From Hyphomonadaceae bacterium UBA1849 (lineage in GTDB: Bacteria; Pseudomonadota; Alphaproteobacteria; Caulobacterales; Hyphomonadaceae): a DNA stretch of 64,000 bases. The position numbers were made by a program, and so were the translations under genes. This document shows, in pieces, positions 9,557 to 19,035 of this stretch (position 1 is the first letter of the stretch; each line of letters opens with the position of its first letter). The notes under the pieces were generated by a model. That model ran no database searches and had not been told where the DNA came from. It saw only the letters and a list, made by a program, of their open reading frames with translations. Location of the stretch: assembly GCA_002338565.1 (NCBI GenBank), contig DDIN01000004.1, positions 62,001-126,000 of the forward strand, read 5' to 3'.

Positions 9557-11386
9557 ATGCATCTCTACCGGACGCACACCTGTGGCGCGCTACGGCAAAC
9601 CCATGTGGGTGACACGGTCCGCTTGTCGGGCTGGGTACACCGCAAACGCGACCACGGAGGACTCCTGTTCGTCGACTTACGCGATCATTATGGTCTGACG
9701 CAATGTGTCGTAACGCCTTCAAACGAAAATTTTGAACGTCTTGAGCGGATTCGCGTCGAAAGTGTCATCACGATCGAAGGCACAGTCGTTGCGCGCGATG
9801 CCGAAACCGTGAACGAAAACCTGCCGACAGGTGAGATCGAAGTTCAGGTTGCAACGCTCGACATTCAGTCGGAAGCTTCCGAACTGCCTCTGCCAGTCTT
9901 TGGTGAGCCGGACTATCCGGAAGACATCCGTCTGAAACACCGTTATCTCGACCTACGTCGTGATAGCCTGCACAAGAACATGGTTCTGCGTAGTCAGGTT
10001 ATTGCATCCCTGCGTAACCGTATGGTCGAACAGGGGTTCACTGAATACCAGACACCAATCCTCACAGCGTCTTCTCCGGAAGGTGCGCGCGACTTCCTCG
10101 TGCCGTCACGTCTGCACCCGGGCCAGTTCTACGCGCTGCCGCAAGCGCCTCAGCAGTTCAAACAGCTGCTTATGGTGTCTGGCTTTGATCGCTACTTCCA
10201 GATCGCGCCATGTTTCCGCGACGAGGATGCACGTGCAGACCGTTCTCCTGGCGAATTCTACCAGCTCGATATCGAGATGAGCTTTGTCACACAGGAAGAT
10301 GTCTTCCAGGCGATCGAACCCGTCATGGCTGGCGTATTCCGCGAGTTCCAGAACTGGGACGGCAAAAAGCGCGATATGGCCGAAGGTCCTTTCCCGCGCA
10401 TTCCATACCGCGAAGCGATGGAGAAATATGGCTCTGACAAGCCGGACCTGCGCAACCCGATCGAGCTGAAAGACGTCACGGACTTCTTCAAAGACGAGAG
10501 CAAAACAGGCTTCTCAATCTTTGCGAAGATCACCAATGGCGGCGGCAAGGTTATTGCGATCCCTGCACCAAAGGCGACTGAAACCCAGTCCCGTAAATTC
10601 TTCGACGACTTTGATAAGTGGGCGAAGAAAGAGATGCAGGCTCCGGGCCTCGGCTATGCGCGTCTGCGCAAGGACGAGAGCGGCAATGTTGTCAGCCAGG
10701 ACCCAGTCCTGAAGAACTTCGACCCTGAGCACCTGAAAGCATTCCTTGAGGCAACAGGCCTTGAAGATGGCGACGGTGTCTTCTTCTCCGCGGGTAAGAA
10801 GGAAGCAGCTTACAAACTGGCTGGTCCTGCGCGTCTGCGAATTGGTGAAGAGCTCGACCTCGTCGAGAAAGACGTGTTCCGCTTCTGCTGGATCGTCGAC
10901 TTCCCGATGTATGAGTATGACGAAGACAACAAGAAGATCGACTTCTCGCACAACCCGTTCTCCATGCCGCAAGGTGGTATGGACGCGCTGGAAGCCGCGG
11001 ATACGGATGAGAAGAAGCTCGATCTTTTGGCGTTCCAGTACGACATCGTCTGTAACGGCGTTGAGCTGTCTTCGGGCGCGATCCGGAACCACCGTCCGGA
11101 CATCATGCTGAAAGCCTTCGAACTGGCGGGTTACGGCCCTGAAGTCGTAGAGGAAGAGTTTGGCGGCATGCTGAACGCCTTCCGCTATGGCGCGCCTCCA
11201 CACGGCGGTATCGCGCCTGGCGTCGACCGTATCGTTATGCTGCTGGCAGAGACTGAGTCCATTCGTGACGTCATTCTCTTCCCGTTCAACCAGCAGGCTC
11301 AGGACCTCATGATGGGCGCGCCTTCAGTTGTCGACGAAAAACAACTTCGCGAGCTCAACATTCGTCTGGCTCCGCAGAAGAAGTAA
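9557..11386 (+). CDS. aspS: Aspartate--tRNA ligase
   Basis: A class II aminoacyl-tRNA synthetase of 609 residues, the bacterial AspRS length. It has an N-terminal OB fold (VRLSGWVHRKRDHGGLLFVDLRD), motif 2 (CFRDEDARADRSPGEF), the bacterial GAD insertion in the middle, and motif 3 near the end (GIAPGVDRIVMLL). Whether it also charges tRNA-Asn cannot be decided here; many alphaproteobacteria use a non-discriminating enzyme with GatCAB. It is monocistronic, with a hairpin just after the stop. Confidence 0.97.
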   Translation: MHLYRTHTCGALRQTHVGDTVRLSGWVHRKRDHGGLLFVDLRDHYGLTQCVVTPSNENFERLERIRVESVITIEGTVVARDAETVNENLPTGEIEVQVATLDIQSEASELPLPVFGEPDYPEDIRLKHRYLDLRRDSLHKNMVLRSQVIASLRNRMVEQGFTEYQTPILTASSPEGARDFLVPSRLHPGQFYALPQAPQQFKQLLMVSGFDRYFQIAPCFRDEDARADRSPGEFYQLDIEMSFVTQEDVFQAIEPVMAGVFREFQNWDGKKRDMAEGPFPRIPYREAMEKYGSDKPDLRNPIELKDVTDFFKDESKTGFSIFAKITNGGGKVIAIPAPKATETQSRKFFDDFDKWAKKEMQAPGLGYARLRKDESGNVVSQDPVLKNFDPEHLKAFLEATGLEDGDGVFFSAGKKEAAYKLAGPARLRIGEELDLVEKDVFRFCWIVDFPMYEYDEDNKKIDFSHNPFSMPQGGMDALEAADTDEKKLDLLAFQYDIVCNGVELSSGAIRNHRPDIMLKAFELAGYGPEVVEEEFGGMLNAFRYGAPPHGGIAPGVDRIVMLLAETESIRDVILFPFNQQAQDLMMGAPSVVDEKQLRELNIRLAPQKK

Positions 11387-11392
11387 TGGAAT

Positions 11393-11421
11393 GCCACCCC
11401 TTACCTAAGGTGAGGGGTGGC
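11393..11421 (+). terminator. Putative terminator after aspS
   Basis: An inverted repeat, GCCACCCC...GGGGTGGC, extended to 13 bp with one mismatch, begins six bases after the aspS stop. The tail is only TTCATTCT, so termination strength is uncertain. Confidence 0.5.
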
Positions 11422-11487
11422 TTCATTCTAAAAACGAATACATATAGCCTCGTACACGCACCATAGAGCGCGGTCGTCGGGGGTTAT

Positions 11488-12705
11488 ATGAGCGAAGCAG
11501 CACCAGTCAGGCCTTTATCACGCCTTCAGAAATGGGTGATTGCTTTCGGGCTCCTCTCAATGGGAGTCGGCTTTACCATCAGTTTCGTCGTTGCGCCGCC
11601 TCTGGCGCGAAGTGCTGGCCTGACCGAGCTTCAGGTCGCAGGCATGTTGACGCTGTCGTCTCTGCTGTTTGCGTTCATGACGCCGGTCTGGGGGCGTATC
11701 TCCGGACGGATCGGGCGTAAGCGTGTCATGGTGTTCGCGCTGTTCATGACAGCGTTCAACAACATGATCTTCCTTTTTACGCTGGATGCGGCAATCCATG
11801 GCGTTTTCGTGGGGCTTCAGGCCTTCTTCGCGCTGGCGGCGGTACGAACGGCATTTGGACTGTTATCGTCCGGTCTCCAGCCAGCTGCCTTCGCTGCAAT
11901 GACGGACGCGACGACAGCGCGAGACCGCGCAGCGGGTCTTGGCTTTTTGGGCGCTGCGATGAGCGTTGGTTCGATACTTGGGCCTGCGACAGCCGCGATT
12001 CTCGCGCGCTTCGGCGCTTTGGCGCCGCTTTGGGGGTCGGTCGCATTCTCGCTGGTTTGCGGTTTGATTTTTATGTTCGTTCTGCCAAAGGAAGAGGCTG
12101 ACACATCCGCGCAAAGGCCCAAGCCTTTGTCTCTGATGGACCCACGTGTGCGCCCGTTCATTATCTTCCTCATCTCATACTTCATGGCCGTCGCGTGCGT
12201 GCAGCAGACGATTGCCTGGTTTGTCGCCGACCGTTTCGGGTATCAGGGGGCAGAGGCTGTTGAGTTTGGCGGTCTGGTGTTTGCCGTCATGGCGGTTTGC
12301 ATGGTGCTGGTGCAGACCTTCTATGTGGATCGTTTCAAGCCAGACCCGCGCTTCATGTTGCCGGTGGGGCTGGCTCTGGTGGCGACCGGATACGCAACCG
12401 CGATCATCCATACCCCGTTTATTTTCCTTTGCATGTCGTTTGCTGTGATGGGGAGCGGCGCAGCGTTGATCGTGCCGTCGCTGAATGCGCTGGGAACACT
12501 GGCAGTTGAGCCAAAGGATCAAGGGGCGGCTGGTGCACTTATGGCTGCCGCACCGCCTGCTGGCTTTGTGGTAGGGCCTCTTATCGGTGCAGGCCTTTAT
12601 ATGATCCACAATGATTTGCCGCTCACAGTCAGTGCCACGGCTATGGTTTGTCTTCTGATCGCAGCGCTCGTGTTCGTGAAACGCCCCAAAACCGTCCGCC
12701 AATAG
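11488..12705 (+). CDS. MFS transporter (12-TM)
   Basis: A 405-residue major facilitator with about twelve hydrophobic segments. The loop 2-3 signature is GRISGRIGRKRVM and a related motif follows TM8. The N-terminus shows a cytoplasmic RLQKWV stretch before TM1. It resembles the drug:H+ antiporter (DHA1) type. It precedes an FAD monooxygenase and an acyl-CoA synthetase on the same strand, so it may carry an aromatic or acidic substrate or product of that set; this is inference from position. Confidence 0.88.
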   Translation: MSEAAPVRPLSRLQKWVIAFGLLSMGVGFTISFVVAPPLARSAGLTELQVAGMLTLSSLLFAFMTPVWGRISGRIGRKRVMVFALFMTAFNNMIFLFTLDAAIHGVFVGLQAFFALAAVRTAFGLLSSGLQPAAFAAMTDATTARDRAAGLGFLGAAMSVGSILGPATAAILARFGALAPLWGSVAFSLVCGLIFMFVLPKEEADTSAQRPKPLSLMDPRVRPFIIFLISYFMAVACVQQTIAWFVADRFGYQGAEAVEFGGLVFAVMAVCMVLVQTFYVDRFKPDPRFMLPVGLALVATGYATAIIHTPFIFLCMSFAVMGSGAALIVPSLNALGTLAVEPKDQGAAGALMAAAPPAGFVVGPLIGAGLYMIHNDLPLTVSATAMVCLLIAALVFVKRPKTVRQ

Positions 12706-12762
12706 TTCGGGCAGGACAAAAAGCGCACTTGTCATTTACCGGCAGCAGGTCTTTCTGAACCT

Positions 12763-13944
12763 ATGAAAATTCTGATCGCTGGCGGCGGTATTGCCGGACT
12801 TACTGCCGCACTCTGTTTTGCTGAAGACGGACATGATGTGACTGTGCTGGAGCAGGCCGCTGCTTTCAGCGAGGTCGGAGCTGGCCTTCAGATCGGCCCG
12901 AACGGGATGCGCGTCATGCAGGCGCTCGGTCTCGAGGCCGAAATGCGCAGAACTGCTTTCGAACCGGAACGCATTGAGATGCGCTTTGGCGAAAGCGGTA
13001 AAACGATTTTCACCATCCCTTTGAAGGACAAAGCAATAGACCGCTGGGGCGCCCCCTATCTGCATATTCACCGGACAGACCTGATCTCCATCCTCGAAAA
13101 TGCTTGCAACGCTGCGCCGAACATTGAGGTCAGGTTTAACACTCAGCTTCAATCCGTGGAGCAAACGCCCACAGGCGTGACGGTTCATCTGTCCGGTGGT
13201 GACGTGGACAATGCCGACCTGCTTGTCGGAGCGGACGGCATTCACTCGGTCGTGCAGGCGCATATTGTTGGCCCATATGTGCCTCGATTTACAGGCTGTA
13301 TCGCATGGCGCGGGGTTGTGCCTGCCAGCAAGCTGACAGCGCACCCGCCACCGCCTACTGCCTGTGCCTGGGTCGGGCGCGGCAAGCACGCCGTCACCTA
13401 TTACCTGCGCGGTGGCGAGCTTGTGAACCTTGTTGGCGTGATCGAGCGCGATGACTGGCGCGAAGAGGGCTGGTCGATCGAGGGCAAGAAGGAAGAGCTA
13501 CGCGCCGAGTTTGAAGGCTGGGACCCGGTGATCGGTGATATCATCGAGCAGGGTGAATCCTTTTTCCGTTGGGCATTGTTCGACCGCCCATCGCTTCGCC
13601 GCTGGATTGATGGACGCGTGTGCGTACTCGGAGATGCAGCCCATCCCATGCTGCCATTCGTGGCTCAAGGCGCTGTGATGGCCATGGAAGATGCCTGGAT
13701 GCTGAAGTCCTGTCTCAAAGGCTCTCGCTCAATTGTAGACGCACTGAAAACCTATCAGGCGCGTCGACACGCCCGCGCGACACATGTGCAGGCCCTGTCA
13801 CGCAAGAATGCGACGACCTTCCATCATCGCAATCCGGTGCAGCGCCTGATGACATACGGGCCGATGTGGCTGGCGGGAAATATCCTTCCGGAGATCGTTC
13901 ATCAGCGCATGGACTGGATTTACGGCTACGACGTCACTGCATGA
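12763..13944 (+). CDS. FAD-dependent aromatic monooxygenase (salicylate hydroxylase-like)
   Basis: A group A flavoprotein hydroxylase of 393 residues. It has the dinucleotide motif GGGIAGLTAAL at residues 6-16, the second FAD/NADPH motif GADGIHSVV, and GDAAHPMLPF at the FAD ribityl site. This set fits salicylate 1-monooxygenase, 6-hydroxynicotinate monooxygenase and relatives, which hydroxylate aromatic rings with NAD(P)H and O2. The substrate is not predictable. It lies between an MFS carrier and an acyl-CoA synthetase. Confidence 0.85.
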   Translation: MKILIAGGGIAGLTAALCFAEDGHDVTVLEQAAAFSEVGAGLQIGPNGMRVMQALGLEAEMRRTAFEPERIEMRFGESGKTIFTIPLKDKAIDRWGAPYLHIHRTDLISILENACNAAPNIEVRFNTQLQSVEQTPTGVTVHLSGGDVDNADLLVGADGIHSVVQAHIVGPYVPRFTGCIAWRGVVPASKLTAHPPPPTACAWVGRGKHAVTYYLRGGELVNLVGVIERDDWREEGWSIEGKKEELRAEFEGWDPVIGDIIEQGESFFRWALFDRPSLRRWIDGRVCVLGDAAHPMLPFVAQGAVMAMEDAWMLKSCLKGSRSIVDALKTYQARRHARATHVQALSRKNATTFHHRNPVQRLMTYGPMWLAGNILPEIVHQRMDWIYGYDVTA

Positions 13945-14059
13945 TACTTCTGCAGAATATTCATTTGGAACCAGTGGAATGATCTGATAGCCCACTATAC
14001 CATGACTATAGGTAATAATCCGGGATAACCTGGAAGAGTGTCATGGGGAGACAGGTCAA

Positions 14060-15781
14060 ATGACAACAGCTTCAGCCTTTCCGGCAAAGAGCCTTGCAGA
14101 GATCCGCGAAATTCTTTGCGCGCCAGGACAGCGCTTTGAGATGGAGACCGTTGACGTAAACGGTGTGCCGACTCGCGACTGGAAAAACGGCGTACATACA
14201 CTGCGTGAACTCGCAATGCAGGGCCGAACACACGGCGATCACCTTTTTACAATCTACGAGGCCGAACGAGTCTCGTTTGACTCATGGTTTCGCGCAACAT
14301 CTGCGTTCGCACGCAAGCTGCAGGAACTGGGCATTAAGAAAGGTGACCGCGTTGCGCTCGCCATGCGGAACCTGCCGGAATGGCCGGTCGCATATTTCGC
14401 AGCTGTTTCCATCGGTGCCATCATTGTTCCTCTGAACGCATGGTGGACGGGTGCGGAGCTCGCCTTCGGTATTGAGAATTCCGGTTCTAAAGTACTGGTC
14501 TGTGACAATGAGCGCCTCGACCGTGTTTCGGGTGACCTCGACAAGGTTACCACGCTGGAGACAATGATTGTGTCGCGCGCGCCTGAAGCGTCTGACGATT
14601 ACATTCAGCTTGAAAGCGTCCTCGGCGCTCCGTCGAGCTGGAACACGCTTCCGGATCAGGACCTTCCTGACGTAGAGGTGAAACCTGAAGACCGCGCGAC
14701 GATCTTCTACACGTCCGGCACAACCGGTCAGCCAAAAGGCGCTGTCGGCACACATCGTAATGCGACGACCAACGTGTTCTCTACCGGATATGCGACTGCG
14801 CGAGGTGCAATGCGCCGTGGTGAAGCGCCGCCAGAGCCGGAACAGAAGGTTGGTTTGTTGGTTATTCCGCTCTTCCACGTTACGGCAGCGAATGCCCGCA
14901 TGATGGGTTCCATCTTTGCCGGCCACACGCTGGTCTTCATGTACAAATGGGACACGGTGAAAGCGTTCGAAATTATCGAGCGTGAAAAGGTTCAGTCTAC
15001 CGGCGGCGTGCCTACGATTGCATGGCAGCTGATCGAGCATCCGGACCGTGAAAAGTACGACCTCTCCTCTCTTGAATCGATTGGTTATGGCGGTGCGCCT
15101 TCAGCGCCGGAGCTTGTCCGCAAGATTCGCGAAGTCTTCGGCGCAGAGCCGGGTAATGGCTGGGGTATGACGGAAACGTCTGCGACTGTTACAGTGCACG
15201 GCGCCGAAGACTATGAGGCTCGCCCTGAAAGCTGTGGCCCACCTGTTGCGACAGCCGACCTTAAAATTATGAGCCCTGATGGCTCCAAAGAACTTCCGGT
15301 TGGCGAAGTTGGTGAGCTTTGGGCGCGCGGCCCTATGGTTGTTCAGGAATACTGGCAGCGCCCTGAAGCAACCGAAGAAACATTCGTCGATGGTTGGGTG
15401 AAAACCGGCGACCTTGCTCGTCTTGATGAGGAAGGCTTCTGCTTCATCGTGGACCGTGCAAAAGACATCATCATTCGTGGCGGCGAGAACATTTATTCGT
15501 CTGAAGTTGAGAATGTTCTTTATGATCATCCGGCCGTTACAGATGCTGCGCTGATCGGTATTCCGCACCGTATCCTTGGTGAAGAACCCGCGGCAGTCGT
15601 CCACCTTGCGCCGGGTATGAGCGCGACCGAAGACGAGCTGAAGCAGTGGGTTATGGAACGCCTTGCCAAGTTTAAGACGCCTGTGAAGATCGTGTTCTGC
15701 GAAGACACACTGCCGCGTAACGCGAACGGTAAAATCCTCAAAAAGGATCTGAAATCGCTCTTCGAAACGGCTGAAGCCTAG
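14060..15781 (+). CDS. AMP-forming acyl-CoA synthetase (class I adenylate-forming)
   Basis: The 573-residue protein activates a carboxylic acid as acyl-AMP and then acyl-CoA. Motifs are the P-loop YTSGTTGQPKGAVG (about residues 221-234), GWGMTETSA, the hinge GDLARLDEEGFCFIVDRAKD with the IIRGGENIYSSEVE strand, and the catalytic Lys region NANGKILKKDL. An extra ~50-residue N-terminal segment precedes the usual domain. Fatty, aryl or terpenoid acids are all possible. It ends three bases before the convergent ROK kinase. Confidence 0.88.
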   Translation: MTTASAFPAKSLAEIREILCAPGQRFEMETVDVNGVPTRDWKNGVHTLRELAMQGRTHGDHLFTIYEAERVSFDSWFRATSAFARKLQELGIKKGDRVALAMRNLPEWPVAYFAAVSIGAIIVPLNAWWTGAELAFGIENSGSKVLVCDNERLDRVSGDLDKVTTLETMIVSRAPEASDDYIQLESVLGAPSSWNTLPDQDLPDVEVKPEDRATIFYTSGTTGQPKGAVGTHRNATTNVFSTGYATARGAMRRGEAPPEPEQKVGLLVIPLFHVTAANARMMGSIFAGHTLVFMYKWDTVKAFEIIEREKVQSTGGVPTIAWQLIEHPDREKYDLSSLESIGYGGAPSAPELVRKIREVFGAEPGNGWGMTETSATVTVHGAEDYEARPESCGPPVATADLKIMSPDGSKELPVGEVGELWARGPMVVQEYWQRPEATEETFVDGWVKTGDLARLDEEGFCFIVDRAKDIIIRGGENIYSSEVENVLYDHPAVTDAALIGIPHRILGEEPAAVVHLAPGMSATEDELKQWVMERLAKFKTPVKIVFCEDTLPRNANGKILKKDLKSLFETAEA

Positions 15782-15784
15782 CGC

Positions 15785-16675
15785 CTAATAGCCTGCGTCA
15801 TTGGCGCGGGCGAGGGCTAACGCTCCAATGATACCTGACTTGTCACCAAGCTTCGGCTTGGTGATGTAGTTTTGAAGGCCGGCATCCAGAGCGTCATGCT
15901 TCATATATCCGGCCAGATAGCGTTCCGCTTTTGCGCGTATGCGTTCGATAAGGCCTTTGGTTTTCATAACGCCACCGCCGAGCACAATTTTGTGTGGCGC
16001 GTGCAAAAGCGTGACCGAGTGGACGAGCTGAGCCAGATAATCGGCCTCAATATCGTGCGCAGGATGATCGGCGCTGAGATCTGATAGCGGCTGTCCCCAA
16101 CGTGCTTTGATGGCCGGACCCGCGGCGAGCCCTTCCAGACAGTCACCATGCGAAGGGCAGAGACCTTCAAACGTGTCGCCTTCAGCTCTGCGGGGCAGGA
16201 TGTGTCCCATTTCGTAGTGAGAGAAGCCTGAGAGGGGCTTTCCAGCCCGAACGACGCCTGCGCCAATGCCTGTGCCGACCGTGACATAGGCGAGTGTATC
16301 TGAGCTCTTGCCTGCGTCGTAAATCTGTTCCGCGAGGGCTGCACCATTCACGTCTGTATCGATAATGACAGGCACGCCGAAGTGCGAGAGGCGATCCTGA
16401 TATGAGACGCCGCGCCATGCCAGCTTGGGTGTCTCAAGTATTTCGCTATAGCTGGAGGAAGCGGGATCAACGCCAACCGGGCCAAAGCTTGCGATGCCAA
16501 TAGCCGTTAGGTCTGAGGCGTGTTCGTTTTGGGCCTGCTCAAAGAAACGGATAACTGAAGCGAAGGTCTCATGAGGTGCCGTGGTCGGAATGGTCGCTTG
16601 AGCGATGATCGAGAGATCATCGTCTGCGACTGCAACGACGCATTTTGTGCCACCCGCTTCAATACCGCCCAGCAT
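15785..16675 (-). CDS. ROK-family sugar kinase (fructokinase type)
   Basis: I place the start at ATG 16675, where the conserved MLGGIEAGGTKCVVAVADDD nucleotide-binding strand begins; an upstream ATG at 16714 would run into the SDR gene. The 296-residue protein has the zinc-binding signature HYEMGHILPRR followed by CPSHGDCLEGLAAGPA, as in YdhR/ScrK-type fructokinases, and the catalytic IIDTDVNGAALAE with Asp. It probably phosphorylates fructose or mannose with ATP. It starts 10 bp after the SDR gene, suggesting co-transcription. Confidence 0.9.
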   Translation of the reverse strand: MLGGIEAGGTKCVVAVADDDLSIIAQATIPTTAPHETFASVIRFFEQAQNEHASDLTAIGIASFGPVGVDPASSSYSEILETPKLAWRGVSYQDRLSHFGVPVIIDTDVNGAALAEQIYDAGKSSDTLAYVTVGTGIGAGVVRAGKPLSGFSHYEMGHILPRRAEGDTFEGLCPSHGDCLEGLAAGPAIKARWGQPLSDLSADHPAHDIEADYLAQLVHSVTLLHAPHKIVLGGGVMKTKGLIERIRAKAERYLAGYMKHDALDAGLQNYITKPKLGDKSGIIGALALARANDAGY

Positions 16676-16685
16676 TGTCGGCTTC

Positions 16686-17465
16686 CTAGAGCGGGGAGAG
16701 CGTGTGGCCACCATCCACTGTGATGGTCGTGCCGGTCATGTAGGATGCAGCATCTGAGGCGAGTAGAACCAGCGCGCCGTCCAGTTCCTGATAGTCACCG
16801 AAGCGGCGCATCGGAATGCGTTTGGCCATGCGTGCGCCTGCTTCGCTTTCCAGATAGTCGGCGTTGATGTCGGTCTTGTAATAGCCAGGCGCGATTGCAT
16901 TCACGCGGATGCGGTGGCGTGCAGCTTCAACCGCCATGTTTCGGGTCATATGGTCTACAGCAGCTTTTGAAGCCGAATAGGCTACGTTCATCATGGCAGG
17001 TTTTTGCGCCGTGATGGATGCGATGTTGACGATAGAACCGGGCTGGCCCGCTGCGATCAGCGCATTGGTGGCCGCTTTGGCCACGCGCCAGACGCCATTG
17101 AGGTTTGTCTCGATGACGGACTGCCATTCGTCTTCAGGCGTTTCATGGAACCAGCTCGCCTGACCAATTCCGGAATTGTTGACGATGATATCGGCAGGGC
17201 GTCCGAACTCCGCAGCAATTGCCGCGAAAGCGTCATCTACTGATTGTGGGGATGTGACATCCATAGCGACGCTGAAGGCTTTACCACCAGCTTCCATAAG
17301 TTCGGTTTCGAGTGCTTTTAGACGATCAAGACGGCGTGCAGCCAGAATAACAGTCGCGCCAGCCTCGGACAGCGTCCTCGCAAAGTGCGCACCCAGACCG
17401 CCCGATGCACCAGTCACCAGCGCGATCTTGTCGGAAAGGTTTAGTCTGTCTGCGAGTTTCGGCAT
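16686..17465 (-). CDS. SDR-family NAD(P)-dependent oxidoreductase
   Basis: A classical short-chain dehydrogenase of 259 residues. It shows TGASGGLGAHFA (cofactor), NNSGIG, the active-site Ser in NIASI and YSASKAAVDH with Tyr-x3-Lys. AARRLD after the second strand suggests NADP(H) preference. The start follows a GGGAG ribosome site preceded at once by a long perfect inverted repeat (17476-17502). It is transcribed after tolC and before the ROK kinase. Substrate unknown. Confidence 0.92.
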   Translation of the reverse strand: MPKLADRLNLSDKIALVTGASGGLGAHFARTLSEAGATVILAARRLDRLKALETELMEAGGKAFSVAMDVTSPQSVDDAFAAIAAEFGRPADIIVNNSGIGQASWFHETPEDEWQSVIETNLNGVWRVAKAATNALIAAGQPGSIVNIASITAQKPAMMNVAYSASKAAVDHMTRNMAVEAARHRIRVNAIAPGYYKTDINADYLESEAGARMAKRIPMRRFGDYQELDGALVLLASDAASYMTGTTITVDGGHTLSPL

Positions 17466-17475
17466 GTGTCGCTCC

Positions 17476-17502
17476 CTGTCATCTGTGCGATACAGATGAC
17501 AG
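17476..17502 (-). promoter_or_regulatory. Perfect 11-bp inverted repeat before the SDR gene
   Basis: CTGTCATCTGT-GCGAT-ACAGATGACAG has 11-bp perfect arms around a 5-base centre and ends immediately upstream of the SDR ribosome site. It could be an operator for a dimeric repressor or an RNA hairpin controlling translation. There is no U tract, so it is not an intrinsic terminator. Confidence 0.6.
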
Positions 17503-17534
17503 AGCTTGGCGACTTAATCCACACTCACGTGGCG

Positions 17535-18815
17535 TTAATTGGAAACGGCTGTTTCCAGATCGTTGGAGAGGCTCAAAAGACGGGCCTCTGCGATCTTGAG
17601 ACTGGTTTCTGCCTGAATGCGGGCGATCTGCGCATCACGGAAGGCATTTTCCGCATCCAGTGCGTCTACGAGTGTTCGAAGACCGGCCTCATGCTCACGC
17701 AATGCGCCTTCCGCTGCGAGGCGTGCTGCCCCTTCGGCGCGGCTTGCAGCTGACACGGCGAGGCGTCGGGCCTGAATGTCGCCCCAGAGGCCGCTCACAG
17801 CTTCCCGAAGCATAAGTTCCGCGTAGCGTACGTCAGCCGTGGCCTGAGAACGCGCTGCCAGAGCTTCACGTTCGCTAGCCTGACGCATGCCATTTGTGAA
17901 AAGTGGCATTTCGACGGTTACAAAAGCGCCGACATCGCTGATCGGATCTTCAAAGAAGAAGAACATATCCTCGCCATGTGTGGCGCGGGCACGTAGGGAA
18001 ATGCTTGGGCCGAAACGTGCACGGGCTTCTTCCAGACGTGAGCCTGCAACGCTCTGCATGGAGCGCGCGGCTTCAAGATCGGAGTTCTGAATGAGAACGC
18101 GGTTCAACGCTTCAGCGAAGGTCGAAAAGCCGGTCTCGGACAGCGAAAACTCACCTACCGGATTGGCATCCGCAACACCGGTAAGACGAGAAAGCCGGGC
18201 AGTGGCCGCAGCAAGCTGGGCGCGTGTCGCTTCAAGCTGGGCCTGAGACGAGGCTAGGCGGGCTTCCGTCATTGCGACATCTGTCCGTGTGACTTGTCCC
18301 TGATCAAAACGTGCCTGCGTTTCCTGAAGTCGCATGTCGAACGTTTCAACGCGCGCTTCGGCAACGTTCAGAACCTGCTCTGCCAGCCAGGCCTGAGCGA
18401 AAGCTTCGAAGGTTTGCAGAATGGTTTTTTCGCGCTGGCCAGTTAGTTGGCTGCGTGCGGCGTCATATTGAAAATCGGCCGCATCCACGGCCGCCGCGTT
18501 GGCACCGGACGAGAATACGTTCCATTCGGCCTGAAGACCAACGGAACGCGGTACCTGCGTAATGCTGTCAGCGGTGAAATCCGTTTCCAGCGCGCCAACT
18601 TCTGCACGAATGCCTGCTTGCGGCCCAAGCCCTGCGCGCGCCATGTCGCCGCCTGCTGTGGCGCGGGTAACGCCCGCTTCGGCGCGTTCAATGCTCGGAT
18701 CATTCAGAAGCGCTCGCGAGATTGCTTCTTCAAGCGTTACCGGAGACGCCGCTGCTGTAGAAGAAAGCAGGGCGGCCAGAAGACCGGTCAGCCCCATTCG
18801 GGAGGATTTCATCAT
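17535..18815 (-). CDS. TolC-family outer-membrane channel protein
   Basis: About 427 residues, with a signal peptide (MMKSSRMGLTGLLAALLS, cleavage near TAAAS), then two TolC/OEP repeats with long coiled-coil helices rich in Ala, Glu, Gln and Arg. The start ATG at 18815 overlaps the stop of the DUF2892 gene (ATGA), which makes it better than an upstream ATG at 18872. It is the last gene of the SQR-trxC-DUF2892-tolC operon and should be the outer-membrane partner of the RND adaptor and pump encoded divergently at 21276-25545. Confidence 0.88.
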   Translation of the reverse strand: MMKSSRMGLTGLLAALLSSTAAASPVTLEEAISRALLNDPSIERAEAGVTRATAGGDMARAGLGPQAGIRAEVGALETDFTADSITQVPRSVGLQAEWNVFSSGANAAAVDAADFQYDAARSQLTGQREKTILQTFEAFAQAWLAEQVLNVAEARVETFDMRLQETQARFDQGQVTRTDVAMTEARLASSQAQLEATRAQLAAATARLSRLTGVADANPVGEFSLSETGFSTFAEALNRVLIQNSDLEAARSMQSVAGSRLEEARARFGPSISLRARATHGEDMFFFFEDPISDVGAFVTVEMPLFTNGMRQASEREALAARSQATADVRYAELMLREAVSGLWGDIQARRLAVSAASRAEGAARLAAEGALREHEAGLRTLVDALDAENAFRDAQIARIQAETSLKIAEARLLSLSNDLETAVSN

Positions 18816-19015
18816 TTGAAGGCGCAGCCTGATTTTACACCGAGAGCTTTGAAGATCATTGCCGCCGGACAAAAGCCGGTGAAGGCAGCCTGGAACATGT
18901 TGAGGCCCGCAAAGGCTGTTAGCAGGAACCAGTAAGGTGACACGTAATAGCCGAGCGCGAGGCTTGCGAGGATTACGACACCAGCGAAGGCGAAAATTGC
19001 ACGATCAAGATTCAT
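18812..19015 (-). CDS. Small YgaP-like DUF2892 membrane protein
   Basis: A 67-residue protein with two hydrophobic segments, ending GFCPAAMIFKALGVKSGCAFK. This matches the DUF2892 family, the membrane anchor found fused to rhodanese in YgaP and often encoded near sulfur-handling genes. ATG 19015 (MNLDRAIFAFAG) is chosen; the longer frame from 19072 would overlap trxC. It has two cysteines, in GFCP and SGCA. It lies 20 bp after trxC and overlaps tolC. Confidence 0.85.
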   Translation of the reverse strand: MNLDRAIFAFAGVVILASLALGYYVSPYWFLLTAFAGLNMFQAAFTGFCPAAMIFKALGVKSGCAFK

Positions 19016-19035
19016 GACGTCTACTCTTTCAGTAA

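Noticed and set aside
10514..11203. Antisense open frame of about 230 codons
   Set aside because: It is contained in aspS, whose reading is certain, and has no recognisable protein features or ribosome site.
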